A stretch of 64,000 nucleotides of DNA from Raineyella sp034933565. GTDB lineage: Bacteria; Actinomycetota; Actinomycetes; Propionibacteriales; Propionibacteriaceae. The DNA is taken from NCBI RefSeq assembly GCF_034933565.1, contig NZ_JAYFNG010000036.1:1-64000 (forward strand), given 5' to 3'. The notes under the pieces were generated by a model that saw only the letters and a list, made by a program, of their open reading frames with translations, was not told where the DNA came from and ran no database searches. Below are positions 24,079-32,893 of this stretch, one piece after another. A program made the translations under genes and the position numbers. Every line of letters begins with the position of its first letter. Position 1 is the first letter of the stretch.

Positions 24079-25701
24079 ATGAGTCTCCTCTACTTCCTGC
24101 TGCACGGCTCGCTGGCGCCGGACCTCCTCGGTCTGGGCGTACGACTGTTGGCGATCCTCCTGGTGCCGGTGAACCGCCGGCCGTCCTCGGCGATGGCCTG
24201 GCTGCTGGCGATCTTCCTGATCCCCTACGTCGGGGTGATCGTGTTCCTGCTGATCGGCAACCCCAAGCTCCCCAAGCGGCGACGGGCCCAGCAGCGAGAG
24301 GTCAACGCCATGATCGACGAGGGGACCAAGGCGCTGCCGGCAGTGGTGATGTCGCCGGGGCAGACGATGCGGCCGGAGCAGGCGGTGTCACCGGGTCAGG
24401 TGGCGCCGTCGGGCGAGACGGCATCGGGTCAGGCGGTGTCGGGAGATGCGGTGTCGGGAGATGCGGGGTCACTGAGCCGGACAGCGTCACCGGGGCAGAC
24501 GGTGCCACCGGAGCTGGAGTGGATGGAGGCCGTCGCCACCCTCAACCGCAACCTCGGCTCGCTGCCGATGGTCCCCGGGAACGCGGTGACCCTGCTCGAG
24601 GACTACGGCGACTCGATCGCGCAGATGGCGGCCGCGGTCGACGCGGCGCAGCGCCACGTGCTGTGCCAATTCTACATCATGTCGGTCGACGCCACGACCG
24701 AGCCCTTCTTCGCCGCCCTGGAGCGGGCGGTGCGGCGTGGCGTCACCGTCCACGTGCTGCTGGACCACATCGGCTCGCGGCCCTACCCCGGCTACCGGAG
24801 GACGTTGGCACGCCTGGACGCCATCGGCGCCGAGTGGCGGCTGATGCTCCCGGTCCTGCCGCTGCGCGGCCAGTACCAGCGCCCGGACCTGCGCAACCAC
24901 CGCAAGCTGCTGATCGTCGACGGCGAGGTGGGGTTCATCGGGTCGCTCAACATGATCGACCGCAGCTACCAGAAGCCGCGCAACGTCAAACGCGGCCTGC
25001 AGTGGCAGGAGCTCGTCGCCCGGGTCGAGGGCCCGACCGTACGGTCCATGAGCGTGGTCTTCCTCACCGACTGGTACAGCGAGACCGGCGACATCCTGAC
25101 CGACCAGACACCGCCGCGGCCACGCGGCACGGCGCGCTCCGGGGACAGCGGCCTGCACTGCCAGATCGTGCCGAGCGGCCCGGGCTTCGACAACGACAAC
25201 AACCTCAAGCTGTTCAACTCGCTGATCTACCACGCGCGACGCCGCGTGAGTCTGGCCAGCCCGTACTTCGTCCCCGACGAGTCGCTGATGATGGCCATCA
25301 CGACCGCGGCCCAGCGCGGGGTCGAGGTCGAGCTGTTCGTCAACGAGGTGGGTGACCAGCCGATGGTGCACCACGCGCAGCGGTCGTACTACGAGGTGCT
25401 GCTGCGCGCCGGCGTACGGATCCACCTCTATCCGGCGCCGTACATCCTGCACGCGAAGCACTTCACGATCGACGACGAGGTGGCGGTGATCGGGTCCAGC
25501 AACATGGACATGCGCTCGTTCGGGCTCAACCTGGAGGTGACGATGATGACCTTCGGGGAGAGCCACGCCACCGCGATGCGCGCCGTCGAGGACCACTACC
25601 GGCAGGTCAGCCGCGAGCTCACCCTCGACGAGCACCTCAGCCACAACGTCGTGACCCGCCTCTTCGACAATCTGGCCCGACTGACGTCAGCGCTCCAGTA
25701 G
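24079..25701 (+). CDS. cls: Cardiolipin synthase (two PLD motifs)
   Basis: A 540-residue membrane enzyme that forms cardiolipin from phosphatidylglycerol. Two N-terminal helices (about 10-30 and 38-60, LLAIFLIPYVGVIVFLLIGN) are followed by two phospholipase D domains with HKD motifs: HRKLLIVDGEVGFIGSLNM and HAKHFTIDDEVAVIGSSNMD. Between the anchor and the first PLD domain, residues about 88-145 form a Gly/Ser/Thr/Gln-rich repeat segment (GQTM, GQAV, GDAVSGDAG) that seems recently expanded. The start at 24079 precedes the first helix, although the ribosome site is weak. In the 288-bp gap upstream I see nothing else. Confidence 0.93.
   Translation: MSLLYFLLHGSLAPDLLGLGVRLLAILLVPVNRRPSSAMAWLLAIFLIPYVGVIVFLLIGNPKLPKRRRAQQREVNAMIDEGTKALPAVVMSPGQTMRPEQAVSPGQVAPSGETASGQAVSGDAVSGDAGSLSRTASPGQTVPPELEWMEAVATLNRNLGSLPMVPGNAVTLLEDYGDSIAQMAAAVDAAQRHVLCQFYIMSVDATTEPFFAALERAVRRGVTVHVLLDHIGSRPYPGYRRTLARLDAIGAEWRLMLPVLPLRGQYQRPDLRNHRKLLIVDGEVGFIGSLNMIDRSYQKPRNVKRGLQWQELVARVEGPTVRSMSVVFLTDWYSETGDILTDQTPPRPRGTARSGDSGLHCQIVPSGPGFDNDNNLKLFNSLIYHARRRVSLASPYFVPDESLMMAITTAAQRGVEVELFVNEVGDQPMVHHAQRSYYEVLLRAGVRIHLYPAPYILHAKHFTIDDEVAVIGSSNMDMRSFGLNLEVTMMTFGESHATAMRAVEDHYRQVSRELTLDEHLSHNVVTRLFDNLARLTSALQ
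24435..24464. repeat. 15-bp perfect duplication inside cls linker
   Basis: The unit GGTGTCGGGAGATGC occurs twice in frame, within a longer degenerate repeat region (about 24346-24506) encoding the low-complexity linker between the membrane anchor and the catalytic domains. Confidence 0.85.
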
Positions 25702-25723
25702 CCGCCGTGGTCGTGGCCGTCAG

Positions 25724-25948
25724 ATGACCCACAGCGGGGGCCCGACCGCCGAGGACGTGGACGCGGTGCTGGCCGGTGAGATGGGTCTCGAGGTCGGCGC
25801 GGTCACGAAGCGTACGAAGCTTGTCATCGCGACCGATCCGGACTCGCTGAGTGGCAGGGCCCGGAAGGCACGCGACTACGGATCCCGATCGTTGACGGTG
25901 CCTACGATGGTGCCCAGGATCCCGCCTCGCGAAGAAGGTGTCCGATGA
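25724..25948 (+). pseudogene. Frameshifted BRCT-domain remnant (exonuclease-like)
   Basis: The frame reads TKLVIATDPDSLSGRARKARDYG, which strongly resembles the BRCT domain at the end of actinobacterial DEDDh exonuclease/DNA polymerase III epsilon-like proteins. The reading then becomes nonsense (SRSLTVPTM). In the neighbouring frame the expected continuation IPIVDGAYDG appears at once, so one base is missing near 25880. The N-terminal exonuclease domain is absent. This looks like a decayed gene end at the border of the helicase cassette. The alternative frame runs on to a stop near 26076. Confidence 0.65.
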
Positions 25949-26082
25949 AGAGGGCCCCGGCGACCGCCATCAGCATCGCCTACCGGTGGGCCGTCCCTGC
26001 GTGGATACCGCGCCTCCGGCCGTGGACTGCGTCCGCCGAGAATTGCTCGCTGGCCCGGCGGCGGGCCGAGGGCTGACAAGGC

Positions 26083-29000
26083 TCAGCTGGCCGCCACACT
26101 GGCCAGCCGAAACTCATCCGCCGGCATCGGTCGCCGCAGGTGCCAGGTGATGGCGAGCGGCTTTTCCCCGCGGTGCTCGACGTAGTCGGCTTCGCCTAAC
26201 AGCATGTACGGGGCACCACCGCCGAAGTCCCAGCTCTTCGTCTGGCGCGTGAACAGGAGGATGTGATTTCCGTCCACCCGCTGCCGGAGGTAGCGCTGTC
26301 CGGTGGGGGACGCAATCCGCGTCTGCGCTTGGCTCTCCCAATGAAAGAGCTCAGGGCTGATCGCATAGTCGCGGTACATCGTCGTCGGAGAGTAGTCCTG
26401 CTCCGACTTTTGGAGCGTGACCAGGAGCGCGTCGGTAGTGAAGTCCGCCGCGTAGAACACGCCTTGGCGCAGCACGTTGGGAGTACGGTCCAGCGTGGCG
26501 TAGTCGAGCGCGGCCGCCAGCTCTTCGCGTGAGTATCGAGCATGAGACCGCAGGCCGGTCGCGGCCAGGGGCCCGTCCAGCGTCCGCGTCCGGTGCTGAG
26601 CACGGGCCGCGCCACGATCGATGAGTGCCATGATCTCGGCACGTACGGCGGGCTCAGCGGTGAGAGCCGCGAAACCAGCCTCGTACGACGGCCAGGCATT
26701 CTGCCCGGGCCAGAGCGAGAAGTAGAGCATCCGGGCCCACCGCCGGTCAGCCTCAGCCAGGTCTGCATAACGCCACGAGTTGTCGGCCAACAAGCGCCGA
26801 TAGGCGTCGGCGCGTAGCGGGTCATCGACGTGGACGAATACTCGCGTTCGCTTGAGAAGTGCCGCCTCATGGGGCCCTGGTACCGGCAGTGCAAACCCAG
26901 CTTCGCGGCGTGCGCGGGTCCAGCTCCGGCCGGTCTTGCCGACGACATCGACCAGGTCGATCTCGGATTCCTCGAGGAACGTTTCGAGCGGCACGTCGCC
27001 GATCCGGCGCAGCTCGGCGACAACCTCGTTCCAGCGTCCGCCGATCTGGCGTCGCAGGCTCTCGAGCACCCGCTCCTGCGACGTACGGTCCAAGACGATC
27101 TGGCACCCGGACGGTAGATAGGGGAATCCCTCTTCGATGTCGTGGCGCAGCCTCGCCGTGCTGGAGCCAGTGATCGCGCGGAAGCGCTGATCGAATCGGA
27201 ACTCCTTGCGTTGGTGCCCGACGAAGTCCAGCGCGGTGAGCACGGCCTTGTCATGCGTACGCCTCAGGCCTCGGCCCAGCTGCTGAAGGAAGACGGTTGC
27301 TGATTCAGTGGGGCGCAGGAACAAGACCGTGTCGATGTCGGGCAGGTCGATGCCCTCGTTGAACATGTCGACGGCGAAGATCGCGTTGATCCGACGTTCG
27401 CGGAGATCGCTGAGTGCCTTCTCCCGCTCGGCCATCGAGATGTTGCCCGCCACGGCTTTGGCCGGAATACCGGCCCGGGTGAACACGTCGGCCATCCACT
27501 CCGCGTGGCCGACTCCCACGCAGAAGCCGATCGCACGCATGCCGAGCCGATTGTCGATGAGGTCGCGGACCTGCTCAAGGATCAGCCGTGCCCTGGCCTC
27601 GTTGCCGGTGTAGAGGTGGTCGAGCTCTGCGGTGTCGTACGCCCCGCGCCGCCAGGAGAGCTGGGTCAGATCGGTGTTGTCCGCGATGACGAAGTAGTGG
27701 AAGGGGCTCAACAGCTCCGCCTCGAGGGCTTCCCACAGGCGCATTTCGACCGAGATGTGCCCGCCGAAGTAGGACCGGACATCCAGCCCATCGGTGCGTT
27801 CCGGTGTGGCGGTGAGACCCACGAGTTCCCGCGGGTGGAAATGCTTCAGCAGCCGTTCATAGCTCGGCGCCGCGGCATGGTGAAACTCGTCGATGATCAC
27901 CACATCAAAAGCATCGGCCGGCATCCGGCGAAGATCGCCCGTCGACAACGACTGGATCGAGGCAAAGACGTGACGCCAGTCCCGTGGACGCCGGCCGTCC
28001 ACCCACAACTCGCCGAAGCTGCCGTCGCCCAGCACTTCTCGGAACGTACGCTGCGACTGGGCGAGGATCTCCTTGCGGTGCGCCACGAACAGCAGCGACG
28101 GGCGCGATGAGCCGCTGCCCAGCGTGTCGCACAGATGGCGGTAATCCAGCGCGGCCACCACGGTCTTGCCCGTGCCGGTGGCCGCCACCACAAGGTTCCG
28201 ATGCCGGTCGTGCACCTCTCGCTCGGTCTGCAGCGCTTCGAGCATCTCGGCCTGATAAGGGAAGGGCCGCACCTGTAGGCCGGACACGCTGATGACCTGC
28301 CCGCTCGCGGCGCGGCGCCCACCGGCGACGGCGATCGCCTCATCCAGACGCTGGGCGTCGCGATCGGGATCGTACGGCTCGAAGGAGGGGTCATTCCAGT
28401 ACTGCGCAAACGTCGCCTCGAACTTGCGGAGCAACTGGGGTGTGGCGTGCGTCGACAGCCGGACATTCCACTCCAGGCCGTCCAGCAGGGCAGGGGCCGA
28501 CAGATTCGATGACCCGACATAGGCGGTGTCGAAGCCGGTGTTGCGCTTGAAGAGCCAGGCCTTGGCATGGAGGCGCGTGCGGCGAGTCTCGTACGACACG
28601 TGGACCTCGGCACCGTACTCGCGGATGAGCCGATCCAGCGCACCGCGTTCGGTGGCGCCCATGTAGGTCGTGGTGATGACGCGCAGCGGGACGCCACGGG
28701 CGGCAGCGTCGCTGAGCGCTCGCTTCATCGTCCGCAGCCCGGACCACTTAATGAAGGCCGACAGCAGGAGCACCGCGTCGGCGCTGGCGAGCTCCGAGGT
28801 CAGTTCGGCCTCCAGCGACGGCTCCCCGATGCCGTTCGTCATCAGATCGGCTTGTGACAGGGGCGTACGTGGTAGGCCGGTGTAGCGCGGCGGCTGACCG
28901 GGGCCGGGGGTGCGCAACAGCGAGGTGAGGAGCTGAGGCTCGCTCGCCACCCGGGCATCGCTGTCGCCAAGCCGCTCCAGCAGGTCGTTCACGAGGGAGA

Positions 29001-29199
29001 CCTGGTCAGCCGATCGTTGGTCGTCGAGACGGCGCGCCAGGGCGCGCTCGACGTGATCCGCCAGCCGGGCGGGGAGGTCCGCTGCTGTGAGGGTGATCAG
29101 CTTCGCCTCCAGCGGGCTGACGTGCAGCCCGCGCAGGAGCGCGGTGGTCACCAGGGCGTCGTACATCCCCTCCGGAAGCGGTTCACCCTCGGCCATCAT
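26083..29199 (-). CDS. PLD-like nuclease/SF2 helicase fusion with DUF3427-like C-terminus
   Basis: A 1038-residue fusion. A PLD-like domain (about 110-290) has one HKD motif, LHAKAWLF...GSSNLS, near residue 211. An SF2 helicase core follows with Walker A ATGTGKTVVAALDY (about 345), DEAD-type box IIDEFHHAA (about 435), LTATPERTDG and motif VI QQLGRGLRRTHDKAVLTALD (about 643). The last 280 residues match the style of DUF3427, including FHWESQAQTR and TPNVLRQGVFY. Such proteins are thought to act on foreign DNA. Its ATG overlaps the upstream stop as ATGA, and it is the last gene of a four-gene cassette. Base composition looks lower in GC than the neighbours. Confidence 0.88.
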   Translation of the reverse strand: MMAEGEPLPEGMYDALVTTALLRGLHVSPLEAKLITLTAADLPARLADHVERALARRLDDQRSADQVSLVNDLLERLGDSDARVASEPQLLTSLLRTPGPGQPPRYTGLPRTPLSQADLMTNGIGEPSLEAELTSELASADAVLLLSAFIKWSGLRTMKRALSDAAARGVPLRVITTTYMGATERGALDRLIREYGAEVHVSYETRRTRLHAKAWLFKRNTGFDTAYVGSSNLSAPALLDGLEWNVRLSTHATPQLLRKFEATFAQYWNDPSFEPYDPDRDAQRLDEAIAVAGGRRAASGQVISVSGLQVRPFPYQAEMLEALQTEREVHDRHRNLVVAATGTGKTVVAALDYRHLCDTLGSGSSRPSLLFVAHRKEILAQSQRTFREVLGDGSFGELWVDGRRPRDWRHVFASIQSLSTGDLRRMPADAFDVVIIDEFHHAAAPSYERLLKHFHPRELVGLTATPERTDGLDVRSYFGGHISVEMRLWEALEAELLSPFHYFVIADNTDLTQLSWRRGAYDTAELDHLYTGNEARARLILEQVRDLIDNRLGMRAIGFCVGVGHAEWMADVFTRAGIPAKAVAGNISMAEREKALSDLRERRINAIFAVDMFNEGIDLPDIDTVLFLRPTESATVFLQQLGRGLRRTHDKAVLTALDFVGHQRKEFRFDQRFRAITGSSTARLRHDIEEGFPYLPSGCQIVLDRTSQERVLESLRRQIGGRWNEVVAELRRIGDVPLETFLEESEIDLVDVVGKTGRSWTRARREAGFALPVPGPHEAALLKRTRVFVHVDDPLRADAYRRLLADNSWRYADLAEADRRWARMLYFSLWPGQNAWPSYEAGFAALTAEPAVRAEIMALIDRGAARAQHRTRTLDGPLAATGLRSHARYSREELAAALDYATLDRTPNVLRQGVFYAADFTTDALLVTLQKSEQDYSPTTMYRDYAISPELFHWESQAQTRIASPTGQRYLRQRVDGNHILLFTRQTKSWDFGGGAPYMLLGEADYVEHRGEKPLAITWHLRRPMPADEFRLASVAAS

Positions 29200-30026
29200 G
29201 ACCTCTCTGCACCAAACGCCGTGCCCGATCTGAACGTCGTGCCTGATCGGAACACCGCGCCTTGGGTCGCCCCGAAGTCGGTCTTCTCGAGGATCCGGTT
29301 CACCAGCCGGTGCTGGTCGTGCCAGCTCATCGCGCGTCCGTCGTAGTTCATCCCGTACTCGGCGATCACGTCCTTCAGCTGCTCGATGTCCAGCCGCATC
29401 AGCTGATCGCGCAGCCCGTCGGCACCATCGGCCGCCGCGACCGCGTACGGGTCGAGCGGGCTCGGCTGACGACGACGCTTCGGCGGGTTGGTCGGGGGTA
29501 ACGGGGCAGTGGACTCGTCGGGGGCGGACTCCGAAGCCTGTTCCGCTACACGTTCCGGGGCGAGGGGCGGGCTTGCCTGCACGCTGGTCGCTGCCGGCGT
29601 GGCCGCGGCCGTCGGCTCCATCGGAGCGTCCTGGACCGAGTCGTCGGTCGAGACGGCTATCTCGACCTGTGATGCCTGGAAGGCCAGGATCAGCTCGATC
29701 ATCTCGCCCTTGGTGGAGCGGGACTTGAGCGTACGGTCCGGGTCCATCCGGTCACGGTTGATCAGCCTGCTCAGGTCGGCCTTGGTCAGGCGCTGCAGTC
29801 GGGTGCGGGTCAGCGGCCCGGATGCCGCGGGATCGGCCGGCGGCTCGAGGGTCAGTGCGGCCAGCAAGTCACCGCGGAAGCGCTTGGTCCGGGCGGCCTC
29901 GTCGGCGATCGCCATCACCAGTCGGGACAGCTGCCGGGCGAGTCTGTCCCCGCCCTCGGTCTCGCTCAGCGCCCGCAGCGCCGACGCCGCGGCGTTGACA
30001 ACGTCTGTGTGTGTCACGCCGCTCAT
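29196..30026 (-). CDS. Unknown cassette protein with two possible helix-extension-helix modules
   Basis: Not recognised as a whole; 276 residues. Residues about 75-115 (LTKADLSRLINRDRMDPD...TKGEMIELIL) and about 215-260 (LDIEQLKDVIAEYGMNYDGR...WHDQHRLVNRIL) look like SAP/Rho-N-type helix-extension-helix modules, which often bind nucleic acid. A Pro/Ala/Ser-rich linker and a basic patch (NPPKRRRQPSP) separate them. The last 25 residues are a degenerate repeat (FRSGTTFRSGTAFG). It overlaps parA upstream and the helicase downstream by 4 bp each, so it belongs to the same system, perhaps as a DNA-binding adaptor. The start at 30026 has GGAGGG. Confidence 0.75.
   Translation of the reverse strand: MSGVTHTDVVNAAASALRALSETEGGDRLARQLSRLVMAIADEAARTKRFRGDLLAALTLEPPADPAASGPLTRTRLQRLTKADLSRLINRDRMDPDRTLKSRSTKGEMIELILAFQASQVEIAVSTDDSVQDAPMEPTAAATPAATSVQASPPLAPERVAEQASESAPDESTAPLPPTNPPKRRRQPSPLDPYAVAAADGADGLRDQLMRLDIEQLKDVIAEYGMNYDGRAMSWHDQHRLVNRILEKTDFGATQGAVFRSGTTFRSGTAFGAERS
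29215..29268. repeat. 18-bp degenerate tandem repeat, three copies
   Basis: Units AACGCCGTGCCCGATCTG, AACGTCGTGCCTGATCGG and a weaker third encode the six-residue repeats at the C-terminus of the unknown cassette protein, just before the nuclease-helicase gene. Confidence 0.7.
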
Positions 30027-30886
30027 TCGCCCTCCTCGACCCGCTGGCGGAACGCCTCGGTCAGCTGCCACAGGCCTTGGAAGTTGGTGTGGCCGTACTT
30101 CGTCTTCAGCGTGGAGTACGGCTGGCACTCCGCTGCTGCGGAGACCTTGCTCGTCTCCGGCACCCACGGCGCCAGCAGCTCGGGGATGGTGTGGTTGTTG
30201 CGCAGTCGGGCGAGCTGGCCGCGGTGCACGGGGGAGTTCTTCAGGTGCTTGGTGACGATCACGCCGAGCTCGGCCGGGGGTCTCATCCCCACCTCGTCGG
30301 CGAACGCCTTCACCTGCTCCTGGATCAGCGGGATGCCGTACGTCGACAGCACGTCCGGGATCGTCGGGATGACGTAGCCCTCGGAGATCCGCAGCGCGTT
30401 CATCGTCATCACCTCCAGGCTCGGCGGGCAGTCGATCAGTACGTAGTCGTAGTCGTCCAGGATCGGCGCGATGCCCGGCCCGAGGATGTCCCAGGCCTTC
30501 ACCGCCCCGCGCTTGGCGACACTCATCACCGCGAGGTGGCGCTGCAGCGGGATCACGTCGTACGACGAGGGCAGCAGGTCGACGTCGGCGATCGACTTCA
30601 CATTCGAGGCGTTGCGCTGGACCGCAGAGTAGACGTCGAACCGTCGTTCCTGGCGCCCGGCGTCCAGGGCATCACGGAACATCGGCACCAGCGTGCGCTG
30701 GGCGTCGTTGACCAGGCTCCACTGCTGCTCGCCGAGCATGGTGATCGACAGGCTGATCTGCGGATCCATGTCGACCAGCAGCAACTTCTTGCCATGCTCC
30801 CCGGCCAGGAACTCGCCCAGCATCACCGTGGTGGTGGTCTTGCCCACCCCACCCTTCATGTTCAGGATCGAGATGACGTGCGTCAT
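30023..30886 (-). CDS. ParA/MinD-family ATPase
   Basis: A 287-residue P-loop ATPase. It has deviant Walker A KGGVGKTTTTVMLGEFLAG near residue 11, Walker A' LLLVDMDPQ, and Walker B DYDYVLIDCPPSLEVMT. This is a Soj-type partition ATPase that could form DNA-bound or filamentous dimers. No ParB or parS-like gene is adjacent. It sits inside the cassette, 58 bp after the SF1 helicase gene and overlapping the next gene as ATGA, so it may position or license the helicases rather than segregate a replicon. The ATG at 30886 immediately precedes the conserved fold. Confidence 0.92.
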   Translation of the reverse strand: MTHVISILNMKGGVGKTTTTVMLGEFLAGEHGKKLLLVDMDPQISLSITMLGEQQWSLVNDAQRTLVPMFRDALDAGRQERRFDVYSAVQRNASNVKSIADVDLLPSSYDVIPLQRHLAVMSVAKRGAVKAWDILGPGIAPILDDYDYVLIDCPPSLEVMTMNALRISEGYVIPTIPDVLSTYGIPLIQEQVKAFADEVGMRPPAELGVIVTKHLKNSPVHRGQLARLRNNHTIPELLAPWVPETSKVSAAAECQPYSTLKTKYGHTNFQGLWQLTEAFRQRVEEGE

Positions 30887-30944
30887 TGCGGGGGCGATGC
30901 TCCTTCGGAGTGGACGAGGTCGGGGACGTACGGGCCGCTCAGGA

Positions 30945-32750
30945 TCAGCTCAGCGGATGTTTGCGCAGGTGCATCACCATCGCCGGGGGCAGTGACCGGT
31001 CGTGGATCACCACCAGCTCGAGGTTGGCCCGGGTCAGCGCGGTGTAGAGCGGCCCGTTGTCCCCGGCGAGCGCCTTGAACGCCGCCGGCTCGACCACCAC
31101 GACCGCGTCGAACTCCAGGCCGCGGGCCTCCTCCGAGGTCAGTAGCGTGAACCGGCGCCCACCGGCCTGTGACCAGTAGTGGTCGGTGCCCTTGGCCCAG
31201 TTCCTCTTCTGGGCAGACACGCCGATCTGGCGGGTCAACGGGCTGATGATCGCGATCTTGCCCTGGGGATGGGCGGCCGAGAGGCGTTCGGCCTGGTCGA
31301 GGGCGAGGTCCTCCAGCGGCCGGCGCAGTGCCCGAGCATCGAGGAGGACCGGTGGCGTGCCCTCGCCGAGCACGTCGTACGCACGGTGGCCGGCCGAGCC
31401 CGGCAGCAGGCAGGCGGCGAAGTCGATGATCGACCGGGTGGTGCGATAGCCGCCCAGCAGTGCCTCCTCGTCCCCCGCGGCCAGGCCGAGCAGCTTGCGG
31501 ATGTCTTTCCAGCCGCGGGCGGAGTGGCTGGTGCGCCGCTGGTGGATGTCGCCGACCAGCGTCCAAGCGCCGTGATTGAGGTGGGTGAGGATCAGCCATT
31601 CCAGCGGCCGCAGGTCCTGTGACTCATCGACGATGACATGGTCGTACGTCGCCTGCGGGACCAGCAACACGGTCAGGTAGGCCAACAGCGGCCACAGCTT
31701 CCGATCCCCGAGGGCGCCGTCGTACGTCTGCGGCAGGGTGTCGCGCCAGCCGAAGAACTCGTGGCGCCGTGAGGGCGGGATCGCCACCTTGTTGGTGCGC
31801 AGGAACACCTCGTACGCCCGGGCCGGGGTGAGGCCGGCATCGGCCGCGCGTTGGGCGTTGACGATCCGGGCGAGTGTGGTGCCGAGCTGGGCGGAGTAGG
31901 CGTCGATGAAGTCGTCGCTGGACGCGCGGCGTTCCGGGGCGCCGATGATCGTCCGCATCACGTCGGGCAGCGAGGTGATCCTCACCGTTCCAGGGGTGGC
32001 GAGCTCGTCGATGACCGGGCCGATGTGGCGGCCCCAGGTCTGGGTCGGCCCGATCAACGCGACGCGCTTCAGCGGCTCGGGGCGGTCGGGGTGGGTCAGC
32101 CAGGCGGCGCGGTGGGTCGCGACGACCGTCTTGCCGGTGCCGGCACAGCCCTGAATGGTCAGCGACTCGGTGGGGGAGGCGGCGACCAGGTCGTACTGCT
32201 CGGGCTGCAACGTGCGCAGCAGGGCGGTGAGCGAGGTGCGGGGCTTGCGCAGCTCCTGCTCGGTCCCGGGCAGGACGTCGTGCCCTCCGGCCCGGTCGCC
32301 CGAGACGCCGGCGCCGGGGGCGTCGGCGTCGGGAGCGGACGATCCGGTCCGCGGCGTGCTGAACTCCGCGCCGTCCGGGGTGGTGATCCACTCGTCGACA
32401 TACCCGGCGATGCCGTGATACGGGCCCTTGACGAAGCGGCGGCGGACCTTCAGTCCGGATTCGGCGCCGTACCGCTTGCCGTAATAGGCGGCGGCCGCCG
32501 GGGCGGCCCAGCTGATCACCTCAAGGCCGTCGAGGTCGGCGGAGGTCTCAGCGACGTAGAACTCCTCGTCCGCGTCGTCGCCGTCATAGCGCATCCGTAC
32601 CCGGCCGATCAGCGGACCGATGGCGATCTTCGGTGCCCAGTGGGTGCGGTCGTCGATCTCGTAGCCGCCGCAGCGGCGCTCCAGGTTGGACAGGTACGCG
32701 GTGTTCACGTCCTGCTCGTACTCCAGAACGATCGGATCCGGTGCGGCCAC
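30945..32750 (-). CDS. HelD-like superfamily 1 (UvrD-type) helicase
   Basis: A 601-residue SF1 ATPase. The N-terminus resembles HelD (LEYEQDVNTAYLSNLERR), followed by a domain of mixed strands. Walker A is GCAGTGKTVVATHRAAWL (about 210), motif II VIVDESQDLRPLEW (about 370), motif III TLVGDIHQR, and motif VI LYTALTRANLELVVIHD at the end. Full HelD proteins (about 700-750 aa) displace stalled RNA polymerase; this one is shorter. GTG at 32750 with GGGGGAAGA upstream is chosen, because the 71-codon extension reads as low-complexity noise. First gene of the cassette. Confidence 0.88.
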   Translation of the reverse strand: MAAPDPIVLEYEQDVNTAYLSNLERRCGGYEIDDRTHWAPKIAIGPLIGRVRMRYDGDDADEEFYVAETSADLDGLEVISWAAPAAAAYYGKRYGAESGLKVRRRFVKGPYHGIAGYVDEWITTPDGAEFSTPRTGSSAPDADAPGAGVSGDRAGGHDVLPGTEQELRKPRTSLTALLRTLQPEQYDLVAASPTESLTIQGCAGTGKTVVATHRAAWLTHPDRPEPLKRVALIGPTQTWGRHIGPVIDELATPGTVRITSLPDVMRTIIGAPERRASSDDFIDAYSAQLGTTLARIVNAQRAADAGLTPARAYEVFLRTNKVAIPPSRRHEFFGWRDTLPQTYDGALGDRKLWPLLAYLTVLLVPQATYDHVIVDESQDLRPLEWLILTHLNHGAWTLVGDIHQRRTSHSARGWKDIRKLLGLAAGDEEALLGGYRTTRSIIDFAACLLPGSAGHRAYDVLGEGTPPVLLDARALRRPLEDLALDQAERLSAAHPQGKIAIISPLTRQIGVSAQKRNWAKGTDHYWSQAGGRRFTLLTSEEARGLEFDAVVVVEPAAFKALAGDNGPLYTALTRANLELVVIHDRSLPPAMVMHLRKHPLS

Positions 32751-32893
32751 TCTTCCCCCTGTGCTTCCCCATGTCGGCCGTCCCCGTGCGACCGCGGTCG
32801 ACAGTCTAGGAGAACCCTGTGACACCTCCGGACCGTGACGGGACGGCCGCCGGGGCTTAGGCTGGGGAGGCAGGGTGACCTCAGGGAGGCCCG

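Noticed and set aside
24434..24464. CRISPR-like or other repeat array at 11.8, 17.7 and 24.4 kb
   Set aside because: The repeats are directly adjacent with no spacers and stay in frame in coding genes, so they are simple tandem duplications.
30023..30886. Plasmid or integrated-element partition locus
   Set aside because: There is a ParA-type ATPase but no ParB, no parS-like repeats and no replication or integrase gene nearby; operon overlaps tie it to the helicases instead.
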